DNA of 64,000 bases from Arenicellales bacterium. Its GTDB lineage: Bacteria; Pseudomonadota; Gammaproteobacteria; Arenicellales; JAJDZL01. Under the pieces are notes generated by a model. The model searched no databases. It saw only the letters and a program-made list of their open reading frames with translations, and was not told the DNA's origin. Location of the stretch: NCBI GenBank assembly GCA_951813075.1, contig OX638343.1, forward strand, positions 986,149-1,050,148. The letters run 5' to 3'. Positions 19,070 to 28,357 of the stretch are shown in pieces (positions within the stretch are counted from its first letter, which is position 1; every line of letters starts with the position of its first letter). A program made the translations under genes and the position numbers.

Positions 19070-20545
19070 CTATGGCAAGCAGTCCAGATAAGTTTCCATG
19101 TCCCAATCGGTTACGGTGGCCATAAACTTCGCCCATTCATCTTCCTTGTAGTGCAAGAAGACTTTGCCCATCTCGTCTGGAAGCGCCTCCATCAGAAACT
19201 CATCTTTTCTCAGTGATTCAATCGCTTCTCCCAGCGACATCGGTAATTTGGTGACTTCCTTGCCAGCATCCATCGCCTCGTAGATATTTCGATTCTCGGG
19301 CTGGCCAGGATCAAGTTGGTTTGAGATGCCATCGTCAAACGCCTTGAGCAATCCAGCACACAGCAGGTAAGGATTGACCATTGAATCCACTGCTCGAAAC
19401 TCAAATCTTCCCGGAGCCGATATTCTCAATGCGGTGGTTCGGTTCTGGTAACCCCAGTCCTTATAGACCGGCGCCCAAAATCCAGTGTCCCACAATCGGC
19501 GATAAGAATTCACTGTTGAACAACCCAGCGCAGTTAATCCGTCAAGATGCTTCATGACCCCTGCAACCGCGTGTAGTCCGATTTTCCCCGGTAATTGCGG
19601 GTCATCCGTATCCGGCATGAATTTGTTGTCACCACCTTTACGATAACTGTAAACGTCATCCAAACCATTCAATGTGCTGTTTCCCAAATTGTTGACCTCA
19701 TCTTCGCCACCAGTCCAAAGCGACATGTTGGTATGACAACCGCTCGCCGACACGCCCATGAATGGTTTTGTCATGAAACAGGCAATCAGATTATTCTCTC
19801 TCGCTACCTGTGCACAAATCTGCCTATAGGTAGACAACCGATCACAGGTTCTGAGAGCATCGTCAAACGTGAAGTTCAGCTCCAGCTGACCAGGCGCATC
19901 TTCGTGGTCACCCTGGATCATATCCAATCCCATAAATCGCGAGTATTCGATAACCTGCATGAAAACTGGACGCAGGCTTTCGAACTGGTCAATGTGATAG
20001 CAGTAGGGTTTTGAGAATCCACCATCAGGCTTGCCGTCCTCACCGCGATTCAGCCACATCATCTCAGGTTCCATACCGTGACGCATGTGCAACCCGCTGT
20101 GTTTGGCTTTAAATTCTTCATGGATAATGCGCAAATTACCACGACAGTCGGAAGTCAGATGTGCTCCGGGATTAACCCGTTCTTCTCTGTTACGGAAGCA
20201 AGTACAGAAAACCCGTGCAACACGTTTATCCCATGGTAACTGACAGAAAGTCTCAGGATCCGGAATACCGACCAGTTCCATTGCTTCCGGCCCATAACCA
20301 ATATAATCTCCATACCGATCAATAAACAGATTCGCAGTCGAACCGTAAACCAACTGAAATCCTCTACTGGCAATCTGTTCCCAGTGGTCGGCAGGCACTC
20401 CTTTTCCGACAACGCGCCCGGTAACGGAAATGAACTGATAGTAAATGTAATCTACATTCAGTTTGTTAATCTTCTCTCGAACCTGTCTCACCAAGTCATC
20501 GCGACCGGGTTGATTGACATGCCGTTCTAAGTCTGTAGAATCCAT
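19070..20545 (-). CDS. gmaS: Gamma-glutamylmethylamide synthetase (glutamine-synthetase family)
   Basis: 491 residues from an ATG with AGGAG four bases upstream; a TTG four codons earlier is less likely. ATP-dependent ligation of methylamine to glutamate. The glutamine-synthetase fold is plain: beta-grasp domain at about 20-130, then the catalytic domain with MRHGMEPEMMW, QGDHEDAPGQLELNF, FMTKPF and SASGCHTNMSLW. It is called GmaS rather than GlnA because it heads the mgsABC operon. Head gene of the operon; about 190 AT-rich bases lie upstream. Without the context the family alone would allow another GS-like ligase. Confidence 0.92.
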   Translation of the reverse strand: MDSTDLERHVNQPGRDDLVRQVREKINKLNVDYIYYQFISVTGRVVGKGVPADHWEQIASRGFQLVYGSTANLFIDRYGDYIGYGPEAMELVGIPDPETFCQLPWDKRVARVFCTCFRNREERVNPGAHLTSDCRGNLRIIHEEFKAKHSGLHMRHGMEPEMMWLNRGEDGKPDGGFSKPYCYHIDQFESLRPVFMQVIEYSRFMGLDMIQGDHEDAPGQLELNFTFDDALRTCDRLSTYRQICAQVARENNLIACFMTKPFMGVSASGCHTNMSLWTGGEDEVNNLGNSTLNGLDDVYSYRKGGDNKFMPDTDDPQLPGKIGLHAVAGVMKHLDGLTALGCSTVNSYRRLWDTGFWAPVYKDWGYQNRTTALRISAPGRFEFRAVDSMVNPYLLCAGLLKAFDDGISNQLDPGQPENRNIYEAMDAGKEVTKLPMSLGEAIESLRKDEFLMEALPDEMGKVFLHYKEDEWAKFMATVTDWDMETYLDCLP

Positions 20546-20739
20546 AGATCTCCTCAATAACTCAATTCGAAAAATTTTTTAAATATATATTCAATTCAAA
20601 CGGGTTGATTATATAGATTAAGCGGCAAAAATGAATCGCCTAATCACGCCGCTGTAACAACTCTGGCACTTCAAATTCCCATACTCAGAATAAAAAAACC
20701 AAGCCAAGATCGCCTCCAACTGCAGATCAGCGATCACAT

Positions 20740-22026
20740 TCAATTCTGATAGACCGGCACACCTCGCATCATGTCGTATTTACTCCACGCCAGCGTTAAT
20801 TCAAACTCCACTCTTTTCGTGTCCAACAGCGAGCGAAGTTGCTCGGCTTGCGCGTCACCGATATCTGCAGTTTCCTCAAGCTCATAGAGCGTTCGCGCCC
20901 GATCCATGTATTGATCTCGATAATCGGAACGCACTCTTGCCGCCGCCAGATCAACCTGGTGCAGACTGATCGTCTTCCAGAGTTCCAGTACCTGAGTTCG
21001 CAAATCATGCTCAACTTCGGCGACTCTTGCTTCAGCACGTTGAATATCAATCATCGCCTTTTTTCGGTCATGACTCTTTCGCGTCCCGGATGCTAGTGGT
21101 ATCTCGAATTGAAGACCTATGGACGCTGAATTGCGACTACCTGTTTCCTGAGTCCATTCAGTCGCCTCAAGTCTCACATCCACAGACGGCTGATAACGTT
21201 TCTCAACCACTGTCAAGGCATGTTGCGCCTGTTCCACCTGCAATTTCGCGGTGACCATCTCGTGACTGTTCTTTAGCACATTCTCCAGCATGACTTGGTA
21301 ATCAAGAACTTCTCTATCGATATATATCGACAATTCCGGTTGTTGAAGATCACGTGGGACATAGTCTACCGACCCCATCATCATTCCAAGTTTACGCCGT
21401 GACACCAGTTGTTCAATGGCGGCTTGCTGGCGAGCATGAAACCTTTCTCGATAGATGGTTTCCAATGCGAGTACATCCACCTCTGCATGTGCCTGATAGA
21501 GTTCCATTTCTTCTCTGTAGCGATTGAAACGGAGAAACGCCAGAGTCATTTTTTCGTTTTTCACACCATAATCAAGATCAGCAAGCAAAACATCAAAAAA
21601 TTGTTTCATGATTGCAAGCCGGCGCTGCTGAGTAGAAAAATCAACGAACTGCCCGGCAATATCGAGGTTTGTTGCTGCCTGATCTGCCGAAGCACTCGTG
21701 AGACCAAAATCATAAATCGGATAAGTTACCTCAAGGCGTGCGTAACTATCGTCCACGGAGTTCGTCACATTTTTGGCTGCACGATCAGCTCGCTGCGGAA
21801 CAACGAGCACCCGGGCTTCAAGTCGACTACCGGATTCAAGTTGCTGAAAAGTTTCCCGCGCCAACTCATAGTCCAACTCCAGATGACGATTTGATGGATG
21901 AGTATGTTGCGCGTAGCCGACGGCATCAACCAGACGAAGAGGCTCATCGGGAGTCTCAAATGAATTTGCCAACCCCGGCAATGCCAGCATACCAACTGCT
22001 GATACCGAAATTAGTTGTCTCCACAT
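20740..22026 (-). CDS. TolC-family outer-membrane channel protein
   Basis: 428 residues with a signal peptide (cleavage about residue 20, GLANS) and two long alpha-helical repeats typical of the outer-membrane efflux family (about 35-225 and 240-420). YPIYDFGLTSASADQA and FEIPLASGTRKSHDRKKA carry the characteristic Y/F-P-x-(Y/L)-x-x-G strands. A GGAGACACC ribosome site precedes the ATG. It follows the thioredoxin-fold gene by 52 bases on the same strand, so it may be the last gene of the sox operon, which is unusual. It could partner the orphan HlyD-like adaptor at 5546-6322. Confidence 0.87.
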   Translation of the reverse strand: MWRQLISVSAVGMLALPGLANSFETPDEPLRLVDAVGYAQHTHPSNRHLELDYELARETFQQLESGSRLEARVLVVPQRADRAAKNVTNSVDDSYARLEVTYPIYDFGLTSASADQAATNLDIAGQFVDFSTQQRRLAIMKQFFDVLLADLDYGVKNEKMTLAFLRFNRYREEMELYQAHAEVDVLALETIYRERFHARQQAAIEQLVSRRKLGMMMGSVDYVPRDLQQPELSIYIDREVLDYQVMLENVLKNSHEMVTAKLQVEQAQHALTVVEKRYQPSVDVRLEATEWTQETGSRNSASIGLQFEIPLASGTRKSHDRKKAMIDIQRAEARVAEVEHDLRTQVLELWKTISLHQVDLAAARVRSDYRDQYMDRARTLYELEETADIGDAQAEQLRSLLDTKRVEFELTLAWSKYDMMRGVPVYQN

Positions 22027-22078
22027 GGTGTCTCCAGTATCGGAATGTCGAGAGTATCGACTGTACGATCTGCCTCGC

Positions 22079-22624
22079 TCAATTGGAGTTGGATTTCAAT
22101 CGAGCACGCTTGAACCGGATGAAGTTTGTAGACTCATAATGTCCGTCCGTCACATACTCTCCGAGCAACATAAATTCCTCGACATTCTTCGCTGCTCCCG
22201 TATAGCGGGCGATTCGACTGCCTTCCAGGTCCAAGAACAGGAAGACAGGAGTGGCCCTGATCCGATTGTGTTTGAGTGCGAAGTCCTTTTCCAATATTTC
22301 CTCCCCGTTGAAATCCACGATCAGGTTGTCACCCTCGACATTCATGACTAGAATCCGAAAATTCTTCCTGTAGTAATCCTGAACCTTGGATTGATTCAGA
22401 ATCATTTCCTTCATTCTTTCGCACCATGGACAGTCATTGAGCTCGAACATCACCAAGATGGAAGTCTGTCCCTCTTCCCTAGCAATTTCAGCCTCTTCCT
22501 GAAGGTCTCCAAAACTCTGGTGAAAAAAGTGCTCTTCAGGATCGCGGATTTCTGCTTGTATCTGGAATACCGTACAAAGCGAGAATGCCAATGCAACAAC
22601 AATGGTATGAAAGGCTCTACGCAT
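22079..22624 (-). CDS. Thioredoxin-fold periplasmic protein, SoxW-like
   Basis: 181 residues with a signal peptide (about 1-24) and a thioredoxin fold carrying CPWC (about residues 64-67, FELNDCPWCERMKEMIL) and the cis-Pro region RATPVFLFLD. Likely keeps a Sox partner thiol reduced, as described for SoxW/SoxS in other sulfur oxidisers. GGGAGGA ribosome site; 18 bases after soxB, in the same operon. The CPWC motif and the long helix after it also resemble DUF255-like/SoxW proteins, so the precise subgroup is not certain. Confidence 0.85.
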   Translation of the reverse strand: MRRAFHTIVVALAFSLCTVFQIQAEIRDPEEHFFHQSFGDLQEEAEIAREEGQTSILVMFELNDCPWCERMKEMILNQSKVQDYYRKNFRILVMNVEGDNLIVDFNGEEILEKDFALKHNRIRATPVFLFLDLEGSRIARYTGAAKNVEEFMLLGEYVTDGHYESTNFIRFKRARLKSNSN

Positions 22625-22642
22625 TCTTGCGTCCTCCCTGCA

Positions 22643-24397
22643 TCAGGTCATGTCCCACATTCCGACTCCGGGATTGTTGGCTCCGAGTACGAGTTCCGGT
22701 TGATTTACGCGGTCAACTCTTACCACACCTTGGTTGCGCAGATAATCAGCTACGACTTCCCAAACCGGTGGGCCGGGTGAGATTTCACCAACGGTAGCCC
22801 AACCAGCGACCATGTAATTTTTGTTGGCTTCAATCAATTCCCCATTATCGAGACGCAGATTCGAAATCCGTTTGCCGAACGAATTGGCAGGCTCGATGGT
22901 GTACGTCAAACCCTGAACCCTCACCATATCACCACCTTGCTGATAGAACGGGTCGGTGTTGAAGGAATTATCAGCGACATCCTCAAGAATCAGTTTGATT
23001 GTCTCGCCCGACATTTCACGAGTATAGGTTTCTGGATAGGTCATGGCTGTCTGCGCCAGTACATCCTCCATGGTAATCGCCTCACCCGGAACGACCGAGG
23101 TTCCCCAGCGAAATCCCGGAGACAGGGCAATCTGCGCATCCGTGTTATGTCTCAGTGCCCGGCAAACCAACTCATCAAACGTGCCATTGAAATTACCGCG
23201 TCGAAACAACAACGACTCTGTCACCGCCAATTTCTCGTCCAATACATTCGCATAAGGTTCACGTGACCTATCAATAAATTCCTGCATTCGCGCGTCAGCA
23301 TCAAGATAGTTACCGAAGACTGGTAACAATCGGTACTGAAAGCCCTTTACACCGCTTTTTGCAATTTCCAAATCCAGAACACCGACAAATTTACCATTGG
23401 ATCCGGCGTTGGTAACCAGTGTGGTGCCTTGTGAATTTTTCACTTGAATAGCCGTTGGCACCGCATCGTGGGTGTGACCTCCAAGTATCGCGTCGATTCC
23501 TGTCACAATGCCCGCCAGTTTCAGGTCAACATCCATCCCGTTATGCGACAGCAATATCACAGCATCAGGCTTCTCTGTCGCACGGATCCTGTCGACCAGA
23601 TCCTGCATCTCTTCACCGCGAATGCCGAATGTCCAGTCCGGTATGTTTCGACGGGGATTGGCAATGGGTGTGTAGGGAAATGCCTGACCGATGATTGCTA
23701 TATCTCGGCCACCGAGCGACTTCATGACATAGGGTTGAAAGGCGTGACCGGTATCTTCATCAAACACCGGCTTCTCATCGAACAGCGCATCTTCTGTCAG
23801 AAAAATATTCTGTGCGATGAATGCCCCGTCGAACGCTTCCAGATTCGCACGAAATTCTTCCGGCGTATAGGTGAACTCCCAATGTCCAGTGGCAATATCG
23901 ACACCCAGAATGTTGCTGGCTTTGACCATTTCCATACCGCGTGTCCAAAGCGCGGTGCCGGTCCCCTGCCAACTGTCCCCACCGTCAAGCAACAAGGTGC
24001 GCTCGGAGCCGTAGTCTTGTCTTAGTCGGTCAACCAGGGTTTTCATGTAGGCGAATCCACCAACTTTCCCGAACTTTTCGGCGAGTTCCGAGAAATTTGA
24101 ATAGGTGAACGCGTACGCACTCGGGGTCGACGGCGATATGCTGAAATACTCGGAAAATTGATCCCCAACGATGTGAGGCGGTCTGCCCCGTGAATCCCCT
24201 ACGCCAATATTGACATGAGGCTCCCGGTAATAGACCGGGTTCAGTTGCGCATGCGAATCTGTAATGTGGAGCAGTCGAACATGACCGAATGGCGCGAATT
24301 CATATAAACTCGAGCCGCTTGCCGGGAGTGAGTGCAAAAAACCGCAGGCGCTTGCCGCAGCAAGCGTCTGTAAAAATTCACGACGTCCCAAATTCAC
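22643..24397 (-). CDS. soxB: Thiosulfohydrolase SoxB
   Basis: 584 residues from a GTG start. Twin-arginine-type signal (GRREFLQTLAAASACGFL), as usual for SoxB. The dimanganese metallophosphoesterase motifs are all present: ITDSHAQ, LDGGDSWQGTGTA, TGHWEFTY, LLSHNGMDVD and GGHTHD. The 5'-nucleotidase C-terminal domain follows (about 400-560). It releases sulfate from the SoxY-bound S-sulfonate in the periplasm. About 100 bases separate it from soxK upstream. Confidence 0.97.
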   Translation of the reverse strand: MNLGRREFLQTLAAASACGFLHSLPASGSSLYEFAPFGHVRLLHITDSHAQLNPVYYREPHVNIGVGDSRGRPPHIVGDQFSEYFSISPSTPSAYAFTYSNFSELAEKFGKVGGFAYMKTLVDRLRQDYGSERTLLLDGGDSWQGTGTALWTRGMEMVKASNILGVDIATGHWEFTYTPEEFRANLEAFDGAFIAQNIFLTEDALFDEKPVFDEDTGHAFQPYVMKSLGGRDIAIIGQAFPYTPIANPRRNIPDWTFGIRGEEMQDLVDRIRATEKPDAVILLSHNGMDVDLKLAGIVTGIDAILGGHTHDAVPTAIQVKNSQGTTLVTNAGSNGKFVGVLDLEIAKSGVKGFQYRLLPVFGNYLDADARMQEFIDRSREPYANVLDEKLAVTESLLFRRGNFNGTFDELVCRALRHNTDAQIALSPGFRWGTSVVPGEAITMEDVLAQTAMTYPETYTREMSGETIKLILEDVADNSFNTDPFYQQGGDMVRVQGLTYTIEPANSFGKRISNLRLDNGELIEANKNYMVAGWATVGEISPGPPVWEVVADYLRNQGVVRVDRVNQPELVLGANNPGVGMWDMT

Positions 24398-24499
24398 GAT
24401 TCAATCTCTCCTTCGCCGAACCGGGACCTGTCAGATCAGGTGCGATGGATTATTCGCTGAATTGCAGCTCCTTGAGTGATCAAAGAATCGCTCAACCCG

Positions 24500-24820
24500 T
24501 CATCTGACAACCCGCCCTTCCCATAGCCGTGCCTCGCGCTCGGCCTGGTTTATCGCTGCTTCGCTTTGAAATTTTGCTTCCGCAACCAATTTCATCGCCT
24601 TGTCCAAGTCGCCCTCTGAAGCGGCCGCTTGGGCTGATTTCAGAAGCTTGGCTGTATCTCGCCATTCGTGATCGAGCTCGCCCGACTTCTTTCTCAATTC
24701 ATTGGCTTCAACAATTGCGGAGTTGAACTGTTCGACACTGACTTGCTCGGCAGATACTGTGCCACCGACCGTAAGTGCGGCTGCTGTAAAAATGATGGTA
24801 ATCAACTTTTTCATAATCAT
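24500..24820 (-). CDS. soxK: SoxXA-binding protein SoxK
   Basis: About 106 residues. Start is uncertain between two ATGs (24820 and 24814) and an upstream TTG; a GAAG six bases before 24820 favours that one. Signal peptide ends at VSA, and the mature part is a short charged helical hairpin (VEQFNSAIVEANELRKKSGELDHEWRD-like, about 28-55, then an Ala-rich helix). This fits the small SoxXA-binding proteins that stabilise SoxXA and enlarge its activity. It lies between soxA and soxB, the usual place. Confidence 0.83.
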   Translation of the reverse strand: MIMKKLITIIFTAAALTVGGTVSAEQVSVEQFNSAIVEANELRKKSGELDHEWRDTAKLLKSAQAAASEGDLDKAMKLVAEAKFQSEAAINQAEREARLWEGRVVR

Positions 24821-24834
24821 TTCAGTCTTCAAGT

Positions 24835-25671
24835 TTATCGGCGAACGCCGGGGCCATTGAACTCCAATCCGTTACTCATGTAGGATAGAAAATATTCAAG
24901 ATTGCGATACTCGCGTCCTTGCGCTTTGAATGCTTTCGCTCGCACTTGCTGATTACATCCACTGAATCGACGGTGTAATGTTCCAATCGCACCCCATTTC
25001 AGCCGGTATACCGGAAAATGACTGACATGGCCGATCGACGGGCTCAATTTCTCGGTTCGAATATAACCGCCAGAACCGCCGATATGACAATCGGAACAGG
25101 AAAAATTCAGCTGACCACGCTTGGTGTAATAAAACTTCTTGCCTTCTTCATAGGCGGCGAGTGCACGAGAATCGTCAGGAATTACCACATTGATCGTCTG
25201 ACCTCTGGAAGTGAATGCCATATAAGCCGATATCGCAGCGATAGGCCCTGATTTCCACTTGAGTGGTTTTTCGTCATTGGCCGTGCGACATTCATTGATC
25301 GCAAGTTCAAGTGTGACGACTTCGCCTCGTTCGGTATCGAAATACGGATAGTTCTGCCGAACCCCGATTCCACCGTTGTCAAAACAATCTCCGTAGGTCT
25401 TGCCATTTGCAAATGGCGTCTCAAAAAGTGTTTCTCCCGACTCAAGCGCCAACTCGTAAGGTGGAAATTCCTCAAGATCAAGCCACTGGTCGCGTGAGAT
25501 CGGGTCGATTGAGTAAATTCCATTGACAAAGTCTGATTTGGGTGTGTCCGGAAATTTGGTTAGGAAATAATTCTCGAATGCTACACGATCATCTTCGGGA
25601 GCAGCCAGCGTCATCATTGACGCACCCGCCACGGCCATCGCGATCAATAAAGACGGCAACCATCTTTTCAT
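24835..25671 (-). CDS. soxA: L-cysteine S-thiosulfotransferase subunit SoxA, monoheme type
   Basis: 278 residues with a Sec signal (1-23). One c-type haem motif, CSDCH, at 192-196, with the active-site Cys239 (RFSGCNQQ) that carries the persulfide and ligates haem. The N-terminal haem of the diheme type is absent; Cys96 and Cys128 remain and probably form a disulfide. With SoxX it couples thiosulfate to the SoxY cysteine in the periplasm. Confidence 0.96.
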   Translation of the reverse strand: MKRWLPSLLIAMAVAGASMMTLAAPEDDRVAFENYFLTKFPDTPKSDFVNGIYSIDPISRDQWLDLEEFPPYELALESGETLFETPFANGKTYGDCFDNGGIGVRQNYPYFDTERGEVVTLELAINECRTANDEKPLKWKSGPIAAISAYMAFTSRGQTINVVIPDDSRALAAYEEGKKFYYTKRGQLNFSCSDCHIGGSGGYIRTEKLSPSIGHVSHFPVYRLKWGAIGTLHRRFSGCNQQVRAKAFKAQGREYRNLEYFLSYMSNGLEFNGPGVRR

Positions 25672-25712
25672 AAATATTCTCTCCTGAATTCGATATCTGA
25701 ATGTAATGTTCG

Positions 25713-26024
25713 TTAGCTGATCTCGGACAATTGCTCACCTGACTTGCCTTGATTGTCGGACCAACGCAAAGTCAGAGTCTCTCCAGCCTGAGGACCACTG
25801 ATCTTGAAGGATAAATACGGGTTCTTGGAGATTGCCGGACCCCAGTGAGCACGAACCATCTCCTTGTCCTGCCAATGGCAGGTAACGATCTCGACAAAAT
25901 GAGCGGGAATTGGTTTACCAGTCTTTCTGTCTTTGCGCTGACCCGTCTCCATGGGATGTTTGATCAGCATCTTGACCTGCACCTTACCGTCGCTGGTCAT
26001 TTTCGTTTTTGCTTTGATAGTCAT
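25713..26024 (-). CDS. soxZ: Thiosulfate oxidation carrier SoxZ
   Basis: 103 residues, single Ig-like SoxZ domain, no signal peptide (exported with SoxY). Conserved VKMLIKHPMETGQRKDRKTG and AHFVEIVTCHW are clear. Forms the SoxYZ carrier. GAGG ribosome site before the ATG; 23 bases after soxY. Confidence 0.96.
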   Translation of the reverse strand: MTIKAKTKMTSDGKVQVKMLIKHPMETGQRKDRKTGKPIPAHFVEIVTCHWQDKEMVRAHWGPAISKNPYLSFKISGPQAGETLTLRWSDNQGKSGEQLSEIS

Positions 26025-26047
26025 GATTCAATTCCTCTATGTTCAGA

Positions 26048-26524
26048 TCAACCACCGCAACCGCCGATGGTTACTTTGACTTCCTTTACACCTCGATAGA
26101 CCTGTCCATTGGATCGAACCAATGCGATCACGTCAGATGTCTTACCCATCTTAATACGAACCGATACTTGAGGAACGACACCGGGCTGCAGGTCAAACGA
26201 TGCAACCATCGGTGCGGGGTTCTCCGGTACCAGAATCGCAATGGATTGTGCGTCATCCATATTCGCGGTGACTTTGATCGGAACAACTGCTCCGTTTTCG
26301 GCAATTTCGGGGCCTTTCACGATAATACTTTCACTATCCTGAATGCCATCCTCACCAAACAGCGCCTTGAGGGTGCCGTCTACATCATCGGCATCAAATG
26401 CCATTTGTGGTCGGGCTGCGTGCGCGATATTGCCCAGCATACCCCAAGATGCAGCGAGTGTGACCAAACTGGTGGCCAGCGCACCCTTGAGCACCTTGCG
26501 TCTTTGTAGTTCAATCGTTTTCAT
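26048..26524 (-). CDS. soxY: Sulfur carrier SoxY
   Basis: 158 residues from an ATG with GGAGA upstream; an earlier in-frame start lies in the soxX 3' end and is rejected. Signal of Tat-like type (QRRKVLKGALATSLVTLAASW), Ig-like domain, and the C-terminal GGCGG that carries the sulfur intermediate on a swinging arm. Second gene of soxXYZAKB. Confidence 0.97.
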   Translation of the reverse strand: MKTIELQRRKVLKGALATSLVTLAASWGMLGNIAHAARPQMAFDADDVDGTLKALFGEDGIQDSESIIVKGPEIAENGAVVPIKVTANMDDAQSIAILVPENPAPMVASFDLQPGVVPQVSVRIKMGKTSDVIALVRSNGQVYRGVKEVKVTIGGCGG

Positions 26525-26537
26525 CAGAATATTTCTC

Positions 26538-26903
26538 CTATAACGTATGAATATACTCGGTGATTGCGTCGATTTCGGCTGCCGACAAAATGCCATGAAG
26601 ACCGAATGGCGGCATCATGGTATTCGGATTAGCTGCCAATGGATTATGAATTCGCTGCCTTAATTGCATCTTGTCCGGAAAACGCCTTTGCATAAATATC
26701 AGCGGTGGGCCATGCGTACCCGGCATTAATCCGTCTTCAATGATATGACAGGAAAGACAGTTGCCTTTTTGTCGGTCGAACGATAATTTTTTCCCTTCCG
26801 CTACTAAATCAGCCGCGGTGTCGGTATAGCCCGTGCTCGAATACAAAGCAGGAATCAACACAATTGCAGTGAGTGAAAACAAACTGATTAATTTTCTCAA
26901 CAT
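26538..26903 (-). CDS. soxX: Cytochrome c subunit SoxX
   Basis: About 121 residues from the chosen ATG; the frame is open 22 codons further up but without a signal peptide at the front. Sec signal (1-25), haem motif CLSCH at 49-53 and the axial Met in NTMMPPFG (96/97). Partner of SoxA. First gene of the minus-strand sox cluster; its upstream region is shared with the squalene-synthase-like genes. Confidence 0.95.
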   Translation of the reverse strand: MLRKLISLFSLTAIVLIPALYSSTGYTDTAADLVAEGKKLSFDRQKGNCLSCHIIEDGLMPGTHGPPLIFMQRRFPDKMQLRQRIHNPLAANPNTMMPPFGLHGILSAAEIDAITEYIHTL

Positions 26904-27031
26904 ATTATATGGCTCTATCCCATTGGTATCAGTTTCAGTTGAATATATGTCCCGTCTTACAGCGCTCATATATCAGCCGTCAAACAAAACAAGAGAATAT
27001 AACAATATATTGTACGAAAATAAAATCAAAA

Positions 27032-27095
27032 TTTATTAAATTCAGGTTAATTCGTTTATTAAATTCGGGTTAATTCGTCGATTCGGGTTAATTCG
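27032..27095. repeat. 23-bp tandem direct repeats in the sox/squalene-synthase divergent promoter region
   Basis: Two head-to-tail copies of a 23-bp unit, 27032-27054 and 27055-27077, differing at one base (AAATTCAGGTTAATTCG against AAATTCGGGTTAATTCG). A third shortened copy of the 3' part, ATTCGGGTTAATTCG, is at 27081-27095. The block lies between soxX (start 26903) and the first squalene-synthase-like gene (start 27200). The spacing of about two helical turns suits a regulator binding repeatedly on one face, but that is an inference. Confidence 0.85.
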
Positions 27096-27199
27096 TCGAC
27101 TATTTGTCGTAGTCGGATTTACCCGAAGGCAGCGTACCCAAATTCGGTCGATATACAAGTTCTGTATAATTATGGCTCTAGCCGAATCAATGTATTCCG

Positions 27200-28309
27200 A
27201 TGATTCACAACTCAACTACTCACAACCTCGTCCCAGAAAGTGAGATTGCATTTCAGCAGAAAATTCTGTCGGGTGTCGCCAGAACCTTTGCTTTGACTAC
27301 GCCGCAACTACCGACAAATCTGAAAGCACTATTTGGGAATGTCTACCTGCTATGTCGAATCAACGATACGATTGAAGACGACCCGGAATTAACGGTTGCA
27401 CAAAAGGATACCTTTGCACGAAGATTCGTTTCCGTTGTCACAGGAGAGAATGACGACGAGTCTTTCGGACAGGAACTGGCTCAATTGCTGTCGAGTTCAA
27501 CTTTGGCCAGTGAAAAGGAACTGATCAACCATACCACCAGGGTCGTCAATATCAAACGACAGTTCAGCCCCCTTCAGCAGAAGATTCTTGAGCGCTGTGT
27601 TTCCACCATGTCGCGCGGAATGGTAGAGTTTCAGCGCAACGCGACGGTTGATGGACTCGCTGATTTGTCCGAATTCAATCGCTACTGCTACAGTGTTGCT
27701 GGGATCGTAGGTGAAACCATGACGGAACTCATGTGCGATCATTCCGATGAGATCGCAAAGCAGCGCGACGTATTGATTCCGTTGGCAATTTCATTTGGCC
27801 AGGGTCTTCAGATGATCAACATACTCAAAGATACATGGGAAGACCGGGCGCGTGGTGTCTGCTGGTTACCTCGAGATATCTTTCTTGCGAAGGGAATCGA
27901 GTTGGGAACGCTTGAAGCCGGTAACACTCAAGTTGACGAAAGATTCGCTGCCGGCATGTCTGAACTCATCGCGATTGCAAATTACCACCTGCTCAACGCC
28001 CAGCGATATATCGAAATGATCCCCTCACGCGAATCCGGTTATCGACGTTACTGTCTCTGGGCCGCCGGTATGGCGCTGGCAACGCTGAGGCAGATTAACA
28101 AAAATCCCAATTTTAAGAACGGCAATGAAGTCAAAATCTCGCGCACGACTGTGCGGACGATCATTGTGTTGACTAGCATCTTCTCGCGCTCCAACCGATT
28201 ACTGGGCAAGGTGTTCGATTATCTCAGACGTGACCTGCCCAGTGTCAAAACTAAAGATGGACGCGATTACATTGCCGAGTCAGCTCTGAGTCAGCATGAT
28301 CCCAGATGA
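27200..28309 (+). CDS. Squalene/phytoene-synthase-family protein (copy 1)
   Basis: 369 residues. Head-to-head prenyl synthase fold: first Asp-rich motif NDTIEDD (about 54-60), YCYSVAGIVGETMTEL (about 164-179) and second motif GQGLQMINILKDTWEDRARG (about 205-224). The length and the WLPRDIF segment after motif two resemble bacterial squalene synthases of the eukaryote-like type. Likely makes squalene from two farnesyl diphosphates, for hopanoids or sterols. The second copy and ispH follow on the same strand. Confidence 0.87.
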   Translation: MIHNSTTHNLVPESEIAFQQKILSGVARTFALTTPQLPTNLKALFGNVYLLCRINDTIEDDPELTVAQKDTFARRFVSVVTGENDDESFGQELAQLLSSSTLASEKELINHTTRVVNIKRQFSPLQQKILERCVSTMSRGMVEFQRNATVDGLADLSEFNRYCYSVAGIVGETMTELMCDHSDEIAKQRDVLIPLAISFGQGLQMINILKDTWEDRARGVCWLPRDIFLAKGIELGTLEAGNTQVDERFAAGMSELIAIANYHLLNAQRYIEMIPSRESGYRRYCLWAAGMALATLRQINKNPNFKNGNEVKISRTTVRTIIVLTSIFSRSNRLLGKVFDYLRRDLPSVKTKDGRDYIAESALSQHDPR

Positions 28310-28357
28310 AACTCATTGAATCAACCAGCAGCACGATGTTTTGCAAAGATCAGAAAA

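Noticed and set aside
19070..20545. Reading the glutamine-synthetase-like gene as ordinary glnA
   Set aside because: It heads an operon with mgsABC and lies beside tmm and tdm, so gamma-glutamylmethylamide synthetase fits better.
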